Shown piece by piece: positions 53,020 through 64,000 of a DNA stretch of 64,000 nucleotides. Numbering within the stretch: position 1 is the first letter of the stretch; each line of letters starts with the position of its first letter. The stretch is from contig NZ_JAFMSX010000005.1 of NCBI RefSeq assembly GCF_017916425.1, forward strand, positions 1-64,000. The letters are read 5' to 3'. Below the pieces are notes generated by a model, which did no database searches, had not been told where the DNA came from, and worked only from the letters and a program-made list of their open reading frames with translations. This stretch comes from Nocardioides sp. SYSU D00065. Its GTDB lineage: Bacteria > Actinomycetota > Actinomycetes > Propionibacteriales > Nocardioidaceae. The translations under genes were made by a program, and so were the position numbers.

Positions 53020-53532
53020 ATGCCGTTCTGCACAGCCTGTGGCAAGCAGAACCCTGACGATGCCCGCTTCTGTGCCCAGTGCGGCACGAAGCTGCTCAGC
53101 GGGGAGGACGCCGGTGCGAGTCCGGTCGAGACCACTGCGACCATCACGTTCGGCGCCCCGGACCAGCGCGAGTCCTCCGACCGCCAGCTCAGCGCGGTCG
53201 ACGCGGCGGCGGTGGACGCGCTGCCCGAGGGCCACGCGCTGCTGGTCGTGCAGCGCGGTCCCAGTGCCGGCAGCCGGTTCCTGCTCGACACCGACGTGGT
53301 CGGCGCCGGGCGCCACCCCGACAGCGAGATCTTCCTCGACGACGTGACCGTCTCGCGACGGCACGCCGAGTTCCGCCGCTCCGGCCAGGGGTACAGCGTG
53401 AGCGACGTGGGCAGCCTCAACGGGACCTACGTCAACCGCGACCGCATCGACTCCGTCGAGCTCAACGACGGCGACGAGGTCCAGATCGGCAAGTACCGCC
53501 TGGTGTTCTTCTCCTCCCACCCGGACAGCTGA
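53020..53532 (+). CDS. Zinc-ribbon and FHA-domain protein (GarA/OdhI-like)
   Basis: A 170-residue regulator. An N-terminal zinc ribbon has Cys4, Cys7, Cys18 and Cys21 (FCTACGKQ, FCAQCGTK). The kinase target motif VETTAT follows, with Thr38/Thr39 in the place of the GarA phosphothreonines. The FHA domain is GRHPDSEIFLDDVTVSRRHA plus SLNGTYVN. In mycobacteria GarA switches the TCA cycle and glutamate metabolism by binding 2-oxoglutarate dehydrogenase and related enzymes. The position, next to gcvH and ftsR, matches Rv1827. ATG 53020 follows GAGGAG. Confidence 0.88.
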   Translation: MPFCTACGKQNPDDARFCAQCGTKLLSGEDAGASPVETTATITFGAPDQRESSDRQLSAVDAAAVDALPEGHALLVVQRGPSAGSRFLLDTDVVGAGRHPDSEIFLDDVTVSRRHAEFRRSGQGYSVSDVGSLNGTYVNRDRIDSVELNDGDEVQIGKYRLVFFSSHPDS

Positions 53533-53535
53533 TCC

Positions 53536-54285
53536 GTGAGTGCCTCGACGTCGTCGGCGTCCTCGGCATCGGGTCGCGGCGCCCGCTACAACATCGGGCA
53601 AGTGCTCGACCAGCTCCGACCCGACTTCCCGGGCGTGACGATCCCCAAGATCCGCTTCCTGGAGGACAAGGGCCTGGTCAAGCCCGAGCGCACCGCCGCC
53701 GGATACCGCAAGTTCTCCGGCGACGACGTCGCACGGCTGCGCTACATCCTGCTGATGCAGCGCGACCACTACCTCCCGCTCAAGGTCATCGGCGACCACC
53801 TCGACGCCATCGACCGCGGCCTCGAGCCGCCGCCGATCGACTCGGTCGTGCCGACCGTCCCGAAGGTGGCCCTGAGCTCCGACGGCCTGCCCAGCCCCGA
53901 GTCGTTCCGGCGCAGCAGCGACCTGCGGCTCTCCCGCCGTGAGCTGCTCAAGGTCGCCGAGATCTCCGAGGAGCTGCTCGCCCAGCTCGAGCAGTACGGG
54001 CTGGTCAGCGCCCGCACCGGGACGGGGCACTTCGACAGCGACGCGCTCGTGGTGGCGCGCACCGCTCGCGAGCTGGCCGACTACGGCTTCGAGCCACGAC
54101 ACCTGCGGGCCTTCAAGACCGCGGCCGACCGCGAGGTGGGCCTGGTGCAGCAGGTCGTCGCCCCCCTCGCCCGCGGCCGCGACGCCGCCGCGCGGGGACG
54201 CGCCGAGGACGCCACGTCCGAGATCGCCGCATTGTCGGTGCGGCTGCACGCGACGCTGGTCAAGGTGGGGCTCGAGCGCGGCTGA
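53536..54285 (+). CDS. ftsR: MerR-family regulator, FtsR-like
   Basis: A 249-residue MerR-type regulator. The winged helix is near residues 18-85 (YNIGQVLDQL, TIPKIRFLEDKGLVKPERT, GYRKFSGDDVARLRYILLMQ), with a long helical effector region after it. It corresponds to Rv1828 and corynebacterial FtsR, reported to affect ftsZ expression. It starts 3 nt after the FHA gene stop, so it is co-transcribed. A 19-bp operator-like site lies at this operon and another before the second MerR gene, which suggests autoregulation and cross-regulation. Confidence 0.83.
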   Translation: MSASTSSASSASGRGARYNIGQVLDQLRPDFPGVTIPKIRFLEDKGLVKPERTAAGYRKFSGDDVARLRYILLMQRDHYLPLKVIGDHLDAIDRGLEPPPIDSVVPTVPKVALSSDGLPSPESFRRSSDLRLSRRELLKVAEISEELLAQLEQYGLVSARTGTGHFDSDALVVARTARELADYGFEPRHLRAFKTAADREVGLVQQVVAPLARGRDAAARGRAEDATSEIAALSVRLHATLVKVGLERG

Positions 54286-54370
54286 CCGTCCTCGGGTCTC
54301 GCCGCAGGCGTCGTCCGGCGCGCTCCCGGCACGCCGCACCGGCGCCCGGTCGGCGATCAGGGGTCGTGAG

Positions 54371-54376
54371 TAGGGT
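54371..54376 (+). promoter_or_regulatory. -10 element for leaderless DUF151 gene
   Basis: TAGGGT ends 6 nt before ATG 54383, with no ribosome-binding site between. Confidence 0.5.
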
Positions 54377-54382
54377 GGGGGC

Positions 54383-54850
54383 ATGCGCGAAATGGACGTC
54401 GTCGGAGTCCGCGTCGAGATGCCCTCGAACCAGCCCATCGTGCTGCTGCGCGAGGTGACCGGGGAGCGCTACCTCCCGATCTGGATCGGCGCCGTCGAGG
54501 CCACCGCCATCGCCTTCGCGCAGCAGGGTGTCACCCCGCCGCGGCCGCTGACCCACGACCTCATGCGCGACGTGCTGGTCGCCACCGGCCAGCGCCTCGA
54601 CGAGGTGCGCATCATCGACATGCAGGACGGCATCTTCTTCGCCCAGCTGGTCTTCGACGGCGGCGTGGAGGTGAGCGCGCGCCCCTCGGACTCGATCGCA
54701 CTGGCGCTGCGCACCGGCTCTCGCATCGTGTGCGCCGAGGCGGTCCTCGAGGAGGCGGGGCTCGCCGTGCCTGCCGAGCAGGAGGACGAGGTCGAGCGGT
54801 TCCGTGAGTTCCTCGACCACGTCTCGCCGGACGACTTCGAGTCGCACTGA
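54383..54850 (+). CDS. Bifunctional nuclease family protein (DUF151)
   Basis: A 155-residue DUF151/BFN-domain protein. REMDVVGVRVEMPSNQPIVL, LPIWIGAVEATAIAFAQQGV and ARPSDSIALALRTGSRIVC are typical of the family. Some members have RNase/DNase activity in plants, but the bacterial role is not settled. Its conserved place between the two MerR genes (Rv1829) suggests a link to their regulon. Confidence 0.88.
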   Translation: MREMDVVGVRVEMPSNQPIVLLREVTGERYLPIWIGAVEATAIAFAQQGVTPPRPLTHDLMRDVLVATGQRLDEVRIIDMQDGIFFAQLVFDGGVEVSARPSDSIALALRTGSRIVCAEAVLEEAGLAVPAEQEDEVERFREFLDHVSPDDFESH

Positions 54851-54871
54851 CCCCTGTCCAGCATCCCTCAC

Positions 54872-54890
54872 CCTCAAGTGAAGGTTGAGG
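54872..54890. promoter_or_regulatory. MerR-type operator candidate, site 2
   Basis: CCTCAA-N7-TTGAGG spans 19 bp and extends to perfect 8-bp arms ACCCTCAA/TTGAGGGT. It lies about 170 bp before the second MerR gene and matches site 1 at 52972 in half-sites and spacer length. Confidence 0.55.
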
Positions 54891-55056
54891 GTTCGCGACA
54901 CGCCGTCCCGTGGATGGACAACCCCGGTCTCCGGGCTTACGGTGAACTGTCTTCGTTGTAACTCCACCGCTGTGGTTGTCGGTCGCACCGGCGTCCAGGG
55001 CGGGCCCTTCCCCCAGGAGTTACCGCACAGCGGAGGAACTGACCTGGAGGGTCGCA

Positions 55057-55668
55057 GTGGGTAGCAACGAGAACGAACCGGGCACGGACGCCGCCGGCCG
55101 GCAGGCCGCGGCCGACGCGGCAGAGCTCGCCGAGGAGCAGGGACTGCTCTTCGACGACGACGTCTCCCCGCTGCCCAGCGACACCGGCTACCGCGGGCCG
55201 ACGGCGTGCAACGCGGCCGGGATCACCTACCGCCAGCTCGACTACTGGGCCCGCACCGGTTTGGTGGAGCCGAGCGTGCGCGGTGCCGCCGGGTCGGGGT
55301 CGCAGCGTCTGTACTCCTTCCGCGACATCTTGATCCTCAAGGTCGTCAAGCGGCTGCTCGACGCGGGGATCTCGCTCCAGCAGATCCGCACCGCCACCGC
55401 GCACCTGCGCGAGCGCGGCACCGACGACCTGACCCGCGTGACCTTGATGAGCGACGGCGCCTCGGTCTACGAGTGCACCAGCAACGACGAGGTCATCGAC
55501 CTGCTCCAGGGCGGCCAGGGCGTGTTCGGCATCGCCATCGGGGGCGTCTGGCGCGAGATCGAGGGCACGCTGGCCGAGCTGCCCAGCGAGCGCACCGCGG
55601 GCGACGCGGCCGCGCCGGTCCCCGGCGACGAGCTGGCGGCGCGTCGCGCCGCGCGTCGGACCGGCTGA
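55057..55668 (+). CDS. MerR-family regulator (Rv1830-like)
   Basis: A 203-residue MerR-type protein. An acidic N-terminus of about 45 residues precedes a winged helix (YRGPTACNAAGITYRQLDYW, ARTGLVEPSV, SQRLYSFRDILILKVVKRLL). It ends with a helical region including SVYECTSNDEVIDLLQGGQG. It corresponds to Rv1830. GTG 55057 follows CTGGAGGG with good spacing. It lies between the second MerR operator and the glycine riboswitch, and a strong terminator follows. Confidence 0.87.
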   Translation: MGSNENEPGTDAAGRQAAADAAELAEEQGLLFDDDVSPLPSDTGYRGPTACNAAGITYRQLDYWARTGLVEPSVRGAAGSGSQRLYSFRDILILKVVKRLLDAGISLQQIRTATAHLRERGTDDLTRVTLMSDGASVYECTSNDEVIDLLQGGQGVFGIAIGGVWREIEGTLAELPSERTAGDAAAPVPGDELAARRAARRTG

Positions 55669-55717
55669 GCACCCCGAGCAAGCGGCTCCCCGTCTGAGGA
55701 GTCGACCCGATCTGCGA

Positions 55718-55745
55718 CGAAGCCGCCCGGCGACGGGCGGCTTCG
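55718..55745 (+). terminator. Terminator after the second MerR gene
   Basis: A perfect 11-bp stem CGAAGCCGCCC/GGGCGGCTTCG with a 6-nt loop lies 50 nt after the stop codon. It separates this unit from the gcvP riboswitch promoter. Confidence 0.85.
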
Positions 55746-55766
55746 CTCATCTGCGGTCCGGGACGC

Positions 55767-55772
55767 TAGACT
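55767..55772 (+). promoter_or_regulatory. -10 element of the gcvP riboswitch promoter
   Basis: TAGACT would start transcription near 55779, just before the glycine aptamer, giving a leader of about 155 nt. Confidence 0.4.
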
Positions 55773-55789
55773 CGCCACGCCGACATCCC

Positions 55790-55925
55790 GTGCGGGAGAG
55801 TCACCTCGTCCGGTCCCGCGACCGGTCGTGATGCGCCGAAGGGGCAATTCCTCCCCGGAACCTCTCAGGCACCCGGACCGCACGGGCTGGCACTCTGGAG
55901 GTCACCGGACCGACAGAGGGGGAGG
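55790..55925 (+). ncRNA. Glycine riboswitch controlling gcvP
   Basis: The leader carries the conserved glycine-aptamer core in order: CGGGAGAG (55793-55800), GCGCCGAAGGGGCAA (55833-55847), CTCTCAGGC (55862-55870), GGACCGC, and GGCACTCTGG (55889-55898). Only one complete aptamer is seen; the CACCGGACCGACAGAGGGGG after it may be the remaining half or the expression platform. It ends in GGGGGAGG, the likely gcvP ribosome-binding site, so glycine binding probably frees the site and turns translation on. Exact ends are estimates. Confidence 0.9.
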
Positions 55926-55934
55926 TCCAGCGTT

Positions 55935-58838
<2,904 letters not shown>

Positions 58839-58858
58839 CCGGCGCCGGGGGAGACCCG

Positions 58859-58864
58859 TAGGGT
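58859..58864 (+). promoter_or_regulatory. -10 element for leaderless serine hydrolase gene
   Basis: TAGGGT ends 7 nt before GTG 58872, with no ribosome-binding site in between. Confidence 0.5.
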
Positions 58865-58871
58865 CGTTCCC

Positions 58872-60161
58872 GTGAGCGACCAGCGGCAGCGCCTGCTCGA
58901 CGTGGCCCAGGCCGAGGGCCGGCTGACGTCCGTGGTCGGCGCGGTCTTCGACCGCTACGGCGCGGTGTGGGCCGGCGGGGCCGGCGACGCTCCCGGGCTC
59001 GACGGCCAGTACCGGATCGGCTCCATCACCAAGACGATCACCGCCGTCCTGGTCATGCAGGCGCGCGACGCCGGCCTGCTCGACCTCGCCGATCCCCTCT
59101 CCGCGCACCTCGGCGACGTCGGCTACGGCGAGGTGACGATCCGCGACGCGCTCGCGCACGCCTCCGGGATGCAGAGCGAGCCCCGGGGACCGTGGTGGGA
59201 GCGCACCCGCGGCGGCGGCTTCGAGGCGCTCGTGGCCGCCAACGACGGCAGCGGGCGCGTCGCGGGGGCGGGGCAGTGGTTCCACTACTCCAACCTGGGC
59301 TACGGCCTGCTGGGCGAGGTGGCGGCGCGGCGGCTGGGCGCGCCGTGGCGAGACCTCGTGGCGGCGCGGCTGCTGCGGCCGCTGGGCATGCGCACGACGT
59401 CGTACCTCCCGCGCCCGGGAGCCCAGCCCGGCTGGAGCGTCGACCACTTCACCGGGATCCGGGTGCACGAGCCGCTCACCGACACCGGCGCGATGGCTCC
59501 GGCGGGGCAGCTGTGGTCGACCCTGGCCGACCTCGTGACCTGGGGCCGGTTGCTCGGCGGCGGACACCCGGAGATCCTGGCTCCCACCACGCTGGAGGAG
59601 ATGCAGCGCCCGGTCACCCCGGACTACGGACTGGGGCTGATGCTGGGCGTGCACCCCGGCGGACGGCTCGTCGGCCACATCGGGTCGATGCCCGGCTTCC
59701 TGGCCGCGCTCCACGTCGACCCGGACAGCGGCATCGGCGCCGTGGTGCTGACCAACGCCACGACCGGCGTCGACCCCCGCGCTCTCGCCGTGTCCCTGAT
59801 CGACGGCGACCCCGACGCCGCGGACGAGCGGCCCGCACCGTGGACGCCCACGACCGTGCTGCCGACGCAGGCGCGCGGCGTGCCCGGCGTGTGGTTCTGG
59901 GGCAACTCCGCCTACGACGTGCGCTGGCACAACGACGGCCTCGAGCTGCGGCCGATGGCCGGCCGCTGCGGCGTGGTCACCGACCGCTTCGAGGTCGTCG
60001 ACGGCACCCTGCTCGGCGTCGCCGGCTACCACCGCGGTGAGCGGCTCGAGGTCGTGCACCGCCCCGACGGGTCGGTCCGCAACCTCGAGTGCGCGACGTT
60101 CGTCTACACACGCATCCCCTACGACCCCGACGTCGAGATCCCCGGGGGACACCCGCGCTGA
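58872..60161 (+). CDS. Serine hydrolase of the beta-lactamase / class C esterase family
   Basis: A 429-residue penicillin-recognising-fold hydrolase without a signal peptide, so probably cytoplasmic. The nucleophile is Ser51 in [16 protein letters not shown] (SxxK), the YxN motif is [14 protein letters not shown], and the KTG-equivalent is the HIG in [16 protein letters not shown]. About 100 C-terminal residues form a lipocalin-like extension ([13 protein letters not shown]). Esterase or peptidase activity is more likely than antibiotic resistance. It converges on tldE. Confidence 0.85.
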   Translation: MSDQRQRLLDVAQAEGRLTSVVGAVFDRYGAVWAGGAGDAPGLDGQYRIGSITKTITAVLVMQARDAGLLDLADPLSAHLGDVGYGEVTIRDALAHASGMQSEPRGPWWERTRGGGFEALVAANDGSGRVAGAGQWFHYSNLGYGLLGEVAARRLGAPWRDLVAARLLRPLGMRTTSYLPRPGAQPGWSVDHFTGIRVHEPLTDTGAMAPAGQLWSTLADLVTWGRLLGGGHPEILAPTTLEEMQRPVTPDYGLGLMLGVHPGGRLVGHIGSMPGFLAALHVDPDSGIGAVVLTNATTGVDPRALAVSLIDGDPDAADERPAPWTPTTVLPTQARGVPGVWFWGNSAYDVRWHNDGLELRPMAGRCGVVTDRFEVVDGTLLGVAGYHRGERLEVVHRPDGSVRNLECATFVYTRIPYDPDVEIPGGHPR

Positions 60162-60174
60162 CGCGCTGCCGGAC

Positions 60175-61572
60175 TCAGACGCCCTGCGACACGCTCGACA
60201 TGTTGAAGTCGGGGATCCGCAGCGCCGGGGTGGCGGTGCGGGAGAAGTAGTCGTCGCCCCACTCCCGGCTGAAGCTCGGCACCGACTCGGTGGCGGCGCT
60301 GAACCGGTTGAGCAGGTCGATCGGGCTCTCGTTCCAGCGGAAGTTGTTCGCCGCCCCGACGATCTCGCCGTCCTCGACGACGTAGACGCCGTCGCGGGTG
60401 AGCCCGGTGAGCAGCATCGTCTGCGGGTCGACCTCGCGGATGTACCACAGGCAGGTCAACAGCAGCCCGCGCTGGGTGCCGGCGACCAGCTCGTCGATCG
60501 TGCCGGCGCCGTCACCGACCTCCAGGACGAGGTTGTCGATCATCGGGGTGACCGGCTGCCCGGTCAGGCCGGCCGAGTGGCGGGTCTGCAGCAGTCCGGT
60601 GAGCAGGCCGTCGCGGATCCAGTCGGTGCGCTCGAGCCCGAGGCCGTTGTCGAAGACCGAGTCGGTGTTGTCGGACGCGCCGGCGATCACGAACGGGGCG
60701 CACTCCAGACCGGGATGGGCCGGGTCGCTGAAGAGGCTGACGCCGGGTGCGGCGACCTTGTCGCCGATCCTGGTCCCGCCGCCGCGGCGGCTGTAGACCG
60801 ACTCGCCCTCGTGGGCCACACGGGCGCCGGCGCCCCAGTAGGCGTCGATCATCAGGTCCGCGACCGACGACGGCGGCAGGATCGTGTCGTAGCGGCCGGC
60901 GGGCAGGTCGACCCGGCGCTCGGCCCAGGCGAGCCGCTGCGCGACGGTGGCCGCCATCGCAGCGGCGTCGACGTCGCGAAAGTCGCGGGTGGCCCCGCCC
61001 GTCCAGGCGCTGCGCGTCAGCGAGGTGTCCTTGCCGGTGCACGCGTAGTGGCCGGTCGGCTGCACGTGCCGCAGGCGCAGGCCGCGGGTCGAGCCGAGGT
61101 AGGTGGTGGTGACGTCGTGGTTGACGAAGCCGTAGAGGAGCCGGTCCTCGGCGCCGGCCTGGCGGAACGCCTCGCCGAGGGCGGGGGCGAAGGCGTCGTA
61201 GACGCCGATGTCGGTGGTCGCCGGCTCGGTGTCCCAGTCCGGGGAGGTGGCGGCGCCGACCAGCTCGGCGGCGTCCTCGGCCGGTGAGCCCGCGCGGGCG
61301 GCGGCGTCGGCGGCCGCGACGAGCGCGCCGACCTGGTCGGTCGTGGACGCGCTGCCCGACACCGAGCCGGTGGCGACGCCCCCGGCGACGGACGCGAAGC
61401 TGATGACGGTGACCGAGAGCTCGGTCATCACGCCGTTGGTGGTCAGGGTGTTGTTGGCCCAGCGCAGATTGGCGCTGGTGACGTCGCGGACGATCGCGAT
61501 GCAGTCGTCCGCCGTCGAGGTCGCCAGGGCGTGCTCGACCAGCTGCTGTGCGGTGCTGCGCATGGACGTCAT
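60175..61572 (-). CDS. tldE: TldE/PmbA-family metalloprotease-complex subunit
   Basis: A 465-residue TldE/PmbA-type protein, the subunit of the TldD/TldE heterodimer that lacks the zinc motif. [20 protein letters not shown] and the C-terminal [20 protein letters not shown] are typical of the family. The complex trims peptides, including ribosomally made natural products in other bacteria. No such peptide gene is seen in the window. ATG 61572 overlaps the tldD stop by one base (TGATG). Confidence 0.88.
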   Translation of the reverse strand: MTSMRSTAQQLVEHALATSTADDCIAIVRDVTSANLRWANNTLTTNGVMTELSVTVISFASVAGGVATGSVSGSASTTDQVGALVAAADAAARAGSPAEDAAELVGAATSPDWDTEPATTDIGVYDAFAPALGEAFRQAGAEDRLLYGFVNHDVTTTYLGSTRGLRLRHVQPTGHYACTGKDTSLTRSAWTGGATRDFRDVDAAAMAATVAQRLAWAERRVDLPAGRYDTILPPSSVADLMIDAYWGAGARVAHEGESVYSRRGGGTRIGDKVAAPGVSLFSDPAHPGLECAPFVIAGASDNTDSVFDNGLGLERTDWIRDGLLTGLLQTRHSAGLTGQPVTPMIDNLVLEVGDGAGTIDELVAGTQRGLLLTCLWYIREVDPQTMLLTGLTRDGVYVVEDGEIVGAANNFRWNESPIDLLNRFSAATESVPSFSREWGDDYFSRTATPALRIPDFNMSSVSQGV

Positions 61573-63092
61573 CAGTGGCCTGCCTCGTCGATGGTGTTGA
61601 GGATGTTGACGCCGCGGAACAGCGCGCTCGGGCAGCCGTGGCTGACCGCGGCGACCTGGCCCGGCTGGGCCTTGCCGCAGTTGAACGCACCGCCCAGGAC
61701 CCAGGTGTCCGGGCCGCCGACGGCCTCCATGGAGCCCCAGAAGTCGGTGGTGGTCGCCTGGTAGGCGACGTCGCGCAGCATCCCGTCCAGCTTGCCGTCG
61801 GTGATCTTGTAGAACCGCTGGCCGGTGAACTGGAAGTTGAAGCGCTGCATGTCGATCGACCACGACTTGTCGCCGACGACATAGATGCCGCGCTCGACGC
61901 GAGAGATCAGGTCGTCGGTGGTGAGCCCGTCGGTGCCGGGCATGAGCGACACGTTGGCCATCCGCTGGATGGGGATGTGCCCTGGGGAGTCGGCGTACGC
62001 GCAGCCGTTGGAGCGCCCGTCGTTGAGCTCGGGCTTGAGGTGGCCCATCGACCGGTCGAGCTGGTAGCCGACGAGCACGCCGTCGCGCACGATGTCCCAG
62101 CTCTGGGTCTGCACGCCCTCGTCGTCGTAGCCGACGGTCGCCAGGCCGTGCTCCTGGGTGCGGTCGCCACGGACGTTCATCACCGGCGAGCCGTAGCGCA
62201 GGGTGCCGAGCTTGTCGTACGTCGCGAAGGAGGTGCCGGCGTAGTTGGCCTCGTAGCCGAGTGCCCGGTCCAGCTCGGTGGCGTGCCCGATCGACTCGTG
62301 GATCGTGAGCCAGAGGTTGGAAGGGTGAACGACGAGGTCGTACGAGCCGGCCTCGACGCTCGGCGCCTTGAGCTTCTCGGCGAGCAGCTCCGGCACCTCG
62401 GCGAGCTCGGCGTCCCAGTCCCAGTGCGAGCCGGTGAGGTACTCCCACCCGCGCCCGACAGGAGGTGCGATCGAGGCCATCGAGTCGAAGATGCCGCTCT
62501 GGGCGTCCTCCCCGGTCGCCTCGAAGCCCGGCTGGAGGCGGACGCGCTGCTGGGTGGTGCGGGTGCCGGCGAGGTCGGCGTAGTACTTGTTCTCCTGCAC
62601 CTGCTGCAGGAAGGCGGTGGCGTGCGCGACGGCCGCGCCCGCGCGCAGCCGCTCGGTCCAGTCGACCAGCAGCGCCGCCTTCTCCGGTGTCGGCACGTCG
62701 AGCGGGTTGGTCTCGTAGTCGGAGATCCAGGTGACGTCGTCATAGGTCTGCTCGGGGGCGAGCTCAACCGGCGTCGTCGTCATCGCCGCGGCCACCCGGG
62801 CCACCGACACGGCGGTCTCCGCGACCCGGCGGGCCTCGGCGTCGGTCAGGACCACGCCGGACGCGAAGCCCCACGCCCCCTGGTGCACCACCCGTACCGC
62901 GAAGCCGAGGTCCTCGGCGTCGCTGGCCGTCTGGAGGACACCGTCGCGCGCCCCGAGGTATTGGTAGCGGTTGCGCTCGAACCGGAAGTCGGCGTGACTG
63001 GCGCCGAGCTCCTCGGCCCGGGCGAGGGCCACCTCGCCGAGCCGCCGGTGCGGCAGGTCGTGGAAGGACGGGTCGAGCCCGGGCGCACTCAT
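61572..63092 (-). CDS. tldD: TldD-family metalloprotease
   Basis: A 506-residue catalytic subunit. The zinc motif HExxxH is seen in LTIHESIGHATELDRALGYE near residue 265. The substrate tunnel region GSPVMNVRGDRTQEHGL and the late Cys/His-containing segment CGKAQPGQVAAVSHGCPSAL are conserved. The ATG is supported by TAGGTT 6 nt upstream. Translationally coupled to tldE, so both subunits are made together. Confidence 0.9.
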   Translation of the reverse strand: MSAPGLDPSFHDLPHRRLGEVALARAEELGASHADFRFERNRYQYLGARDGVLQTASDAEDLGFAVRVVHQGAWGFASGVVLTDAEARRVAETAVSVARVAAAMTTTPVELAPEQTYDDVTWISDYETNPLDVPTPEKAALLVDWTERLRAGAAVAHATAFLQQVQENKYYADLAGTRTTQQRVRLQPGFEATGEDAQSGIFDSMASIAPPVGRGWEYLTGSHWDWDAELAEVPELLAEKLKAPSVEAGSYDLVVHPSNLWLTIHESIGHATELDRALGYEANYAGTSFATYDKLGTLRYGSPVMNVRGDRTQEHGLATVGYDDEGVQTQSWDIVRDGVLVGYQLDRSMGHLKPELNDGRSNGCAYADSPGHIPIQRMANVSLMPGTDGLTTDDLISRVERGIYVVGDKSWSIDMQRFNFQFTGQRFYKITDGKLDGMLRDVAYQATTTDFWGSMEAVGGPDTWVLGGAFNCGKAQPGQVAAVSHGCPSALFRGVNILNTIDEAGH

Positions 63093-63098
63093 GGGACG

Positions 63099-63104
63099 AA
63101 CCTA
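63099..63104 (-). promoter_or_regulatory. -10 element for leaderless tldD
   Basis: TAGGTT on the minus strand ends 6 nt before ATG 63092, matching the spacing at the other leaderless genes. Confidence 0.5.
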
Positions 63105-63109
63105 GCGGT

Positions 63110-64000
63110 TCAGCCCAGTCGCAGCGTCGCGCTGCTGCCCTGACGACCGCGGTGCACCCGCAGCTGGGCCGGGATGCGGGTCTGCAGCTCGGGCACGTGG
63201 CTCACGACGCCCACCACCCGCCCGCCGTCGCGCAGCGTGTCGAGCGTGTCCATGACGTCCTCGAGGGTCTCCGAGTCCAGCGAGCCGAAGCCCTCGTCGA
63301 CGAACAGCGTGTCGAGGTCGGTGCCGCCGACCTCCTGGGTGATCACGTCGGCCAGTCCCAGCGCCAGCGCCAGGGACACCACGAACGTCTCGCCCCCCGA
63401 CAGCGTGGCGGGGTCGCGGGTGTCCCCGGTCCAGTCGTCGCGTACCAGGAGGCTGAGGCCCCCGCGGGTCTCGCCGGCCCCGCGGCGGCCCGTGTGCACG
63501 AGGGAGTAGCGCTGGTCGCTCATCGTCGACAGGCGCACGTTGGCCGCCTCGACGACCTGGCCGAGGCGGTGGGCGAGGACGTAGGCCGACAGGCGCATCT
63601 GGAACCGGTTGTCGGGATGCTTGCCCTCCACGAGGGACGACAGGTCGGCGACCAGGTCGAGCTCGGCGCGCGCGGGCAGCCACTGGGCCAGCGCCTGCTC
63701 GACCTCCTGCGTGAGGCCGCGCAGGCGGCGTACGCGCTCGCGCAGCCGCGCGTCGGCCTGTCGCGCCGCGGCTGCGTCCGCCCGGGCGCGGTGGTGTGCT
63801 CGCGCGAGGGCTTCGAGATCGGGCGCCTCGGTGGCGGCGGCGTGGACCAGGGCCGGGTCGGCGAGCAGCTCGTCCAACCGGGCGAGCTCGCGCTCGTGGC
63901 GCTCCACCTCCTGCCGCAGCGCCTCGACATCGTCGGCCGGCAACCACGCCGACGCGGCGTCCGCGGAGGAGGCGAAGCCCGCGCCCGCCGCCACGTCGTC
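63110..64000 (-). CDS. sbcC: SbcC-like exonuclease subunit, C-terminal part (cut by window edge)
   Basis: At least 297 codons are present and the frame stays open to the window edge, so only the C-terminal part is seen. It has a coiled-coil stretch (LRQEVERHERELARLDELLA), then the ABC signature TLSGGETFVVSLALALGLAD, Walker B LDTLFVDEGFGSLDSET and VVGVVSHVPELQTRIPAQL. This is the SMC/Rad50-like half of SbcCD, which cuts DNA hairpins and blocked ends. sbcD is expected just outside the window. The stop lies 17 bp before the tldD start. Confidence 0.87.
   Translation of the reverse strand, partial: DDVAAGAGFASSADAASAWLPADDVEALRQEVERHERELARLDELLADPALVHAAATEAPDLEALARAHHRARADAAAARQADARLRERVRRLRGLTQEVEQALAQWLPARAELDLVADLSSLVEGKHPDNRFQMRLSAYVLAHRLGQVVEAANVRLSTMSDQRYSLVHTGRRGAGETRGGLSLLVRDDWTGDTRDPATLSGGETFVVSLALALGLADVITQEVGGTDLDTLFVDEGFGSLDSETLEDVMDTLDTLRDGGRVVGVVSHVPELQTRIPAQLRVHRGRQGSSATLRLG

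Noticed and set aside
58872-60161. Beta-lactamase resistance gene
   Set aside because: It has SxxK and YxN motifs but HIG instead of KTG and no signal peptide. It fits the broad serine hydrolase family, not a periplasmic resistance enzyme.

Overview
The window is high-GC actinobacterial chromosome. Gene order, codon use and protein families fit a Propionibacteriales organism such as a Nocardioides relative; the genus is an inference. It opens on the 3' end of a 5S rRNA and closes inside an SbcC-like gene. Nearly all of it is single-copy housekeeping DNA, with one accessory block starting at a tRNA-Pro gene.

Region 1 (1-15724): 5S end and terminator, an SSB-like protein, a DUF1015 protein, then a cluster whose order matches M. 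tuberculosis Rv1692-Rv1701: HAD phosphatase, small protein, tlyA, nadK, recN, steA, mctB/steB, pyrG, NUDIX hydrolase, xerD. pepN and ald are interleaved. Region 2 (15771-23481): a large AfsR/SARP-type regulator, a DrrAB-like ABC exporter on the opposite strand, and a DEAD/DEAH helicase. Region 3 (23602-31803): a chromosome-segregation and growth operon with parA, a small protein that looks like a ribbon-helix-helix partner, scpA, scpB and rluB, then aroH, tyrA, cmk, an acyltransferase and der. A perfect palindrome lies upstream of parA.

Region 4 (31916-about 41073) starts at tRNA-Pro(GGG) and looks accessory. It has a coding remnant followed by an orphan, immunity-like unknown gene; a two-component system divergent from a cysteine-containing membrane-anchored protein; broken or truncated small genes; a GlxA/AraC regulator with an inverted-repeat operator; and a three-gene cassette that looks linked to type VII secretion and ends in a glycine-rich effector-like protein. 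A 31-bp imperfect direct repeat brackets the GlxA segment.

Region 5 (41074-52406): GNAT-like protein, glutamine synthetase family enzyme, CDP-glycerol glycerophosphotransferase family enzyme, a sulfatase/dehydratase pair, two CNNM/CorC transporters, then pgsA, DUF881, DUF1290, DUF881. Region 6 (52468-64000): gcvH, garA-like FHA protein, ftsR-like MerR regulator, DUF151 nuclease family protein, a second MerR regulator, a glycine riboswitch and gcvP. This matches the Rv1822-Rv1832 neighbourhood. Both MerR-linked promoters carry the same 19-bp operator-like sequence. A serine hydrolase, a tldD/tldE pair and the SbcC 3' part close the window.

Two architectural habits recur. Genes overlap by ATGA or GTGA, which implies translational coupling. 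Many transcription units have a TAnnnT hexamer ending 6-8 nt before the start codon, which implies leaderless mRNAs; in several cases the hexamer begins with the stop codon of the preceding gene.
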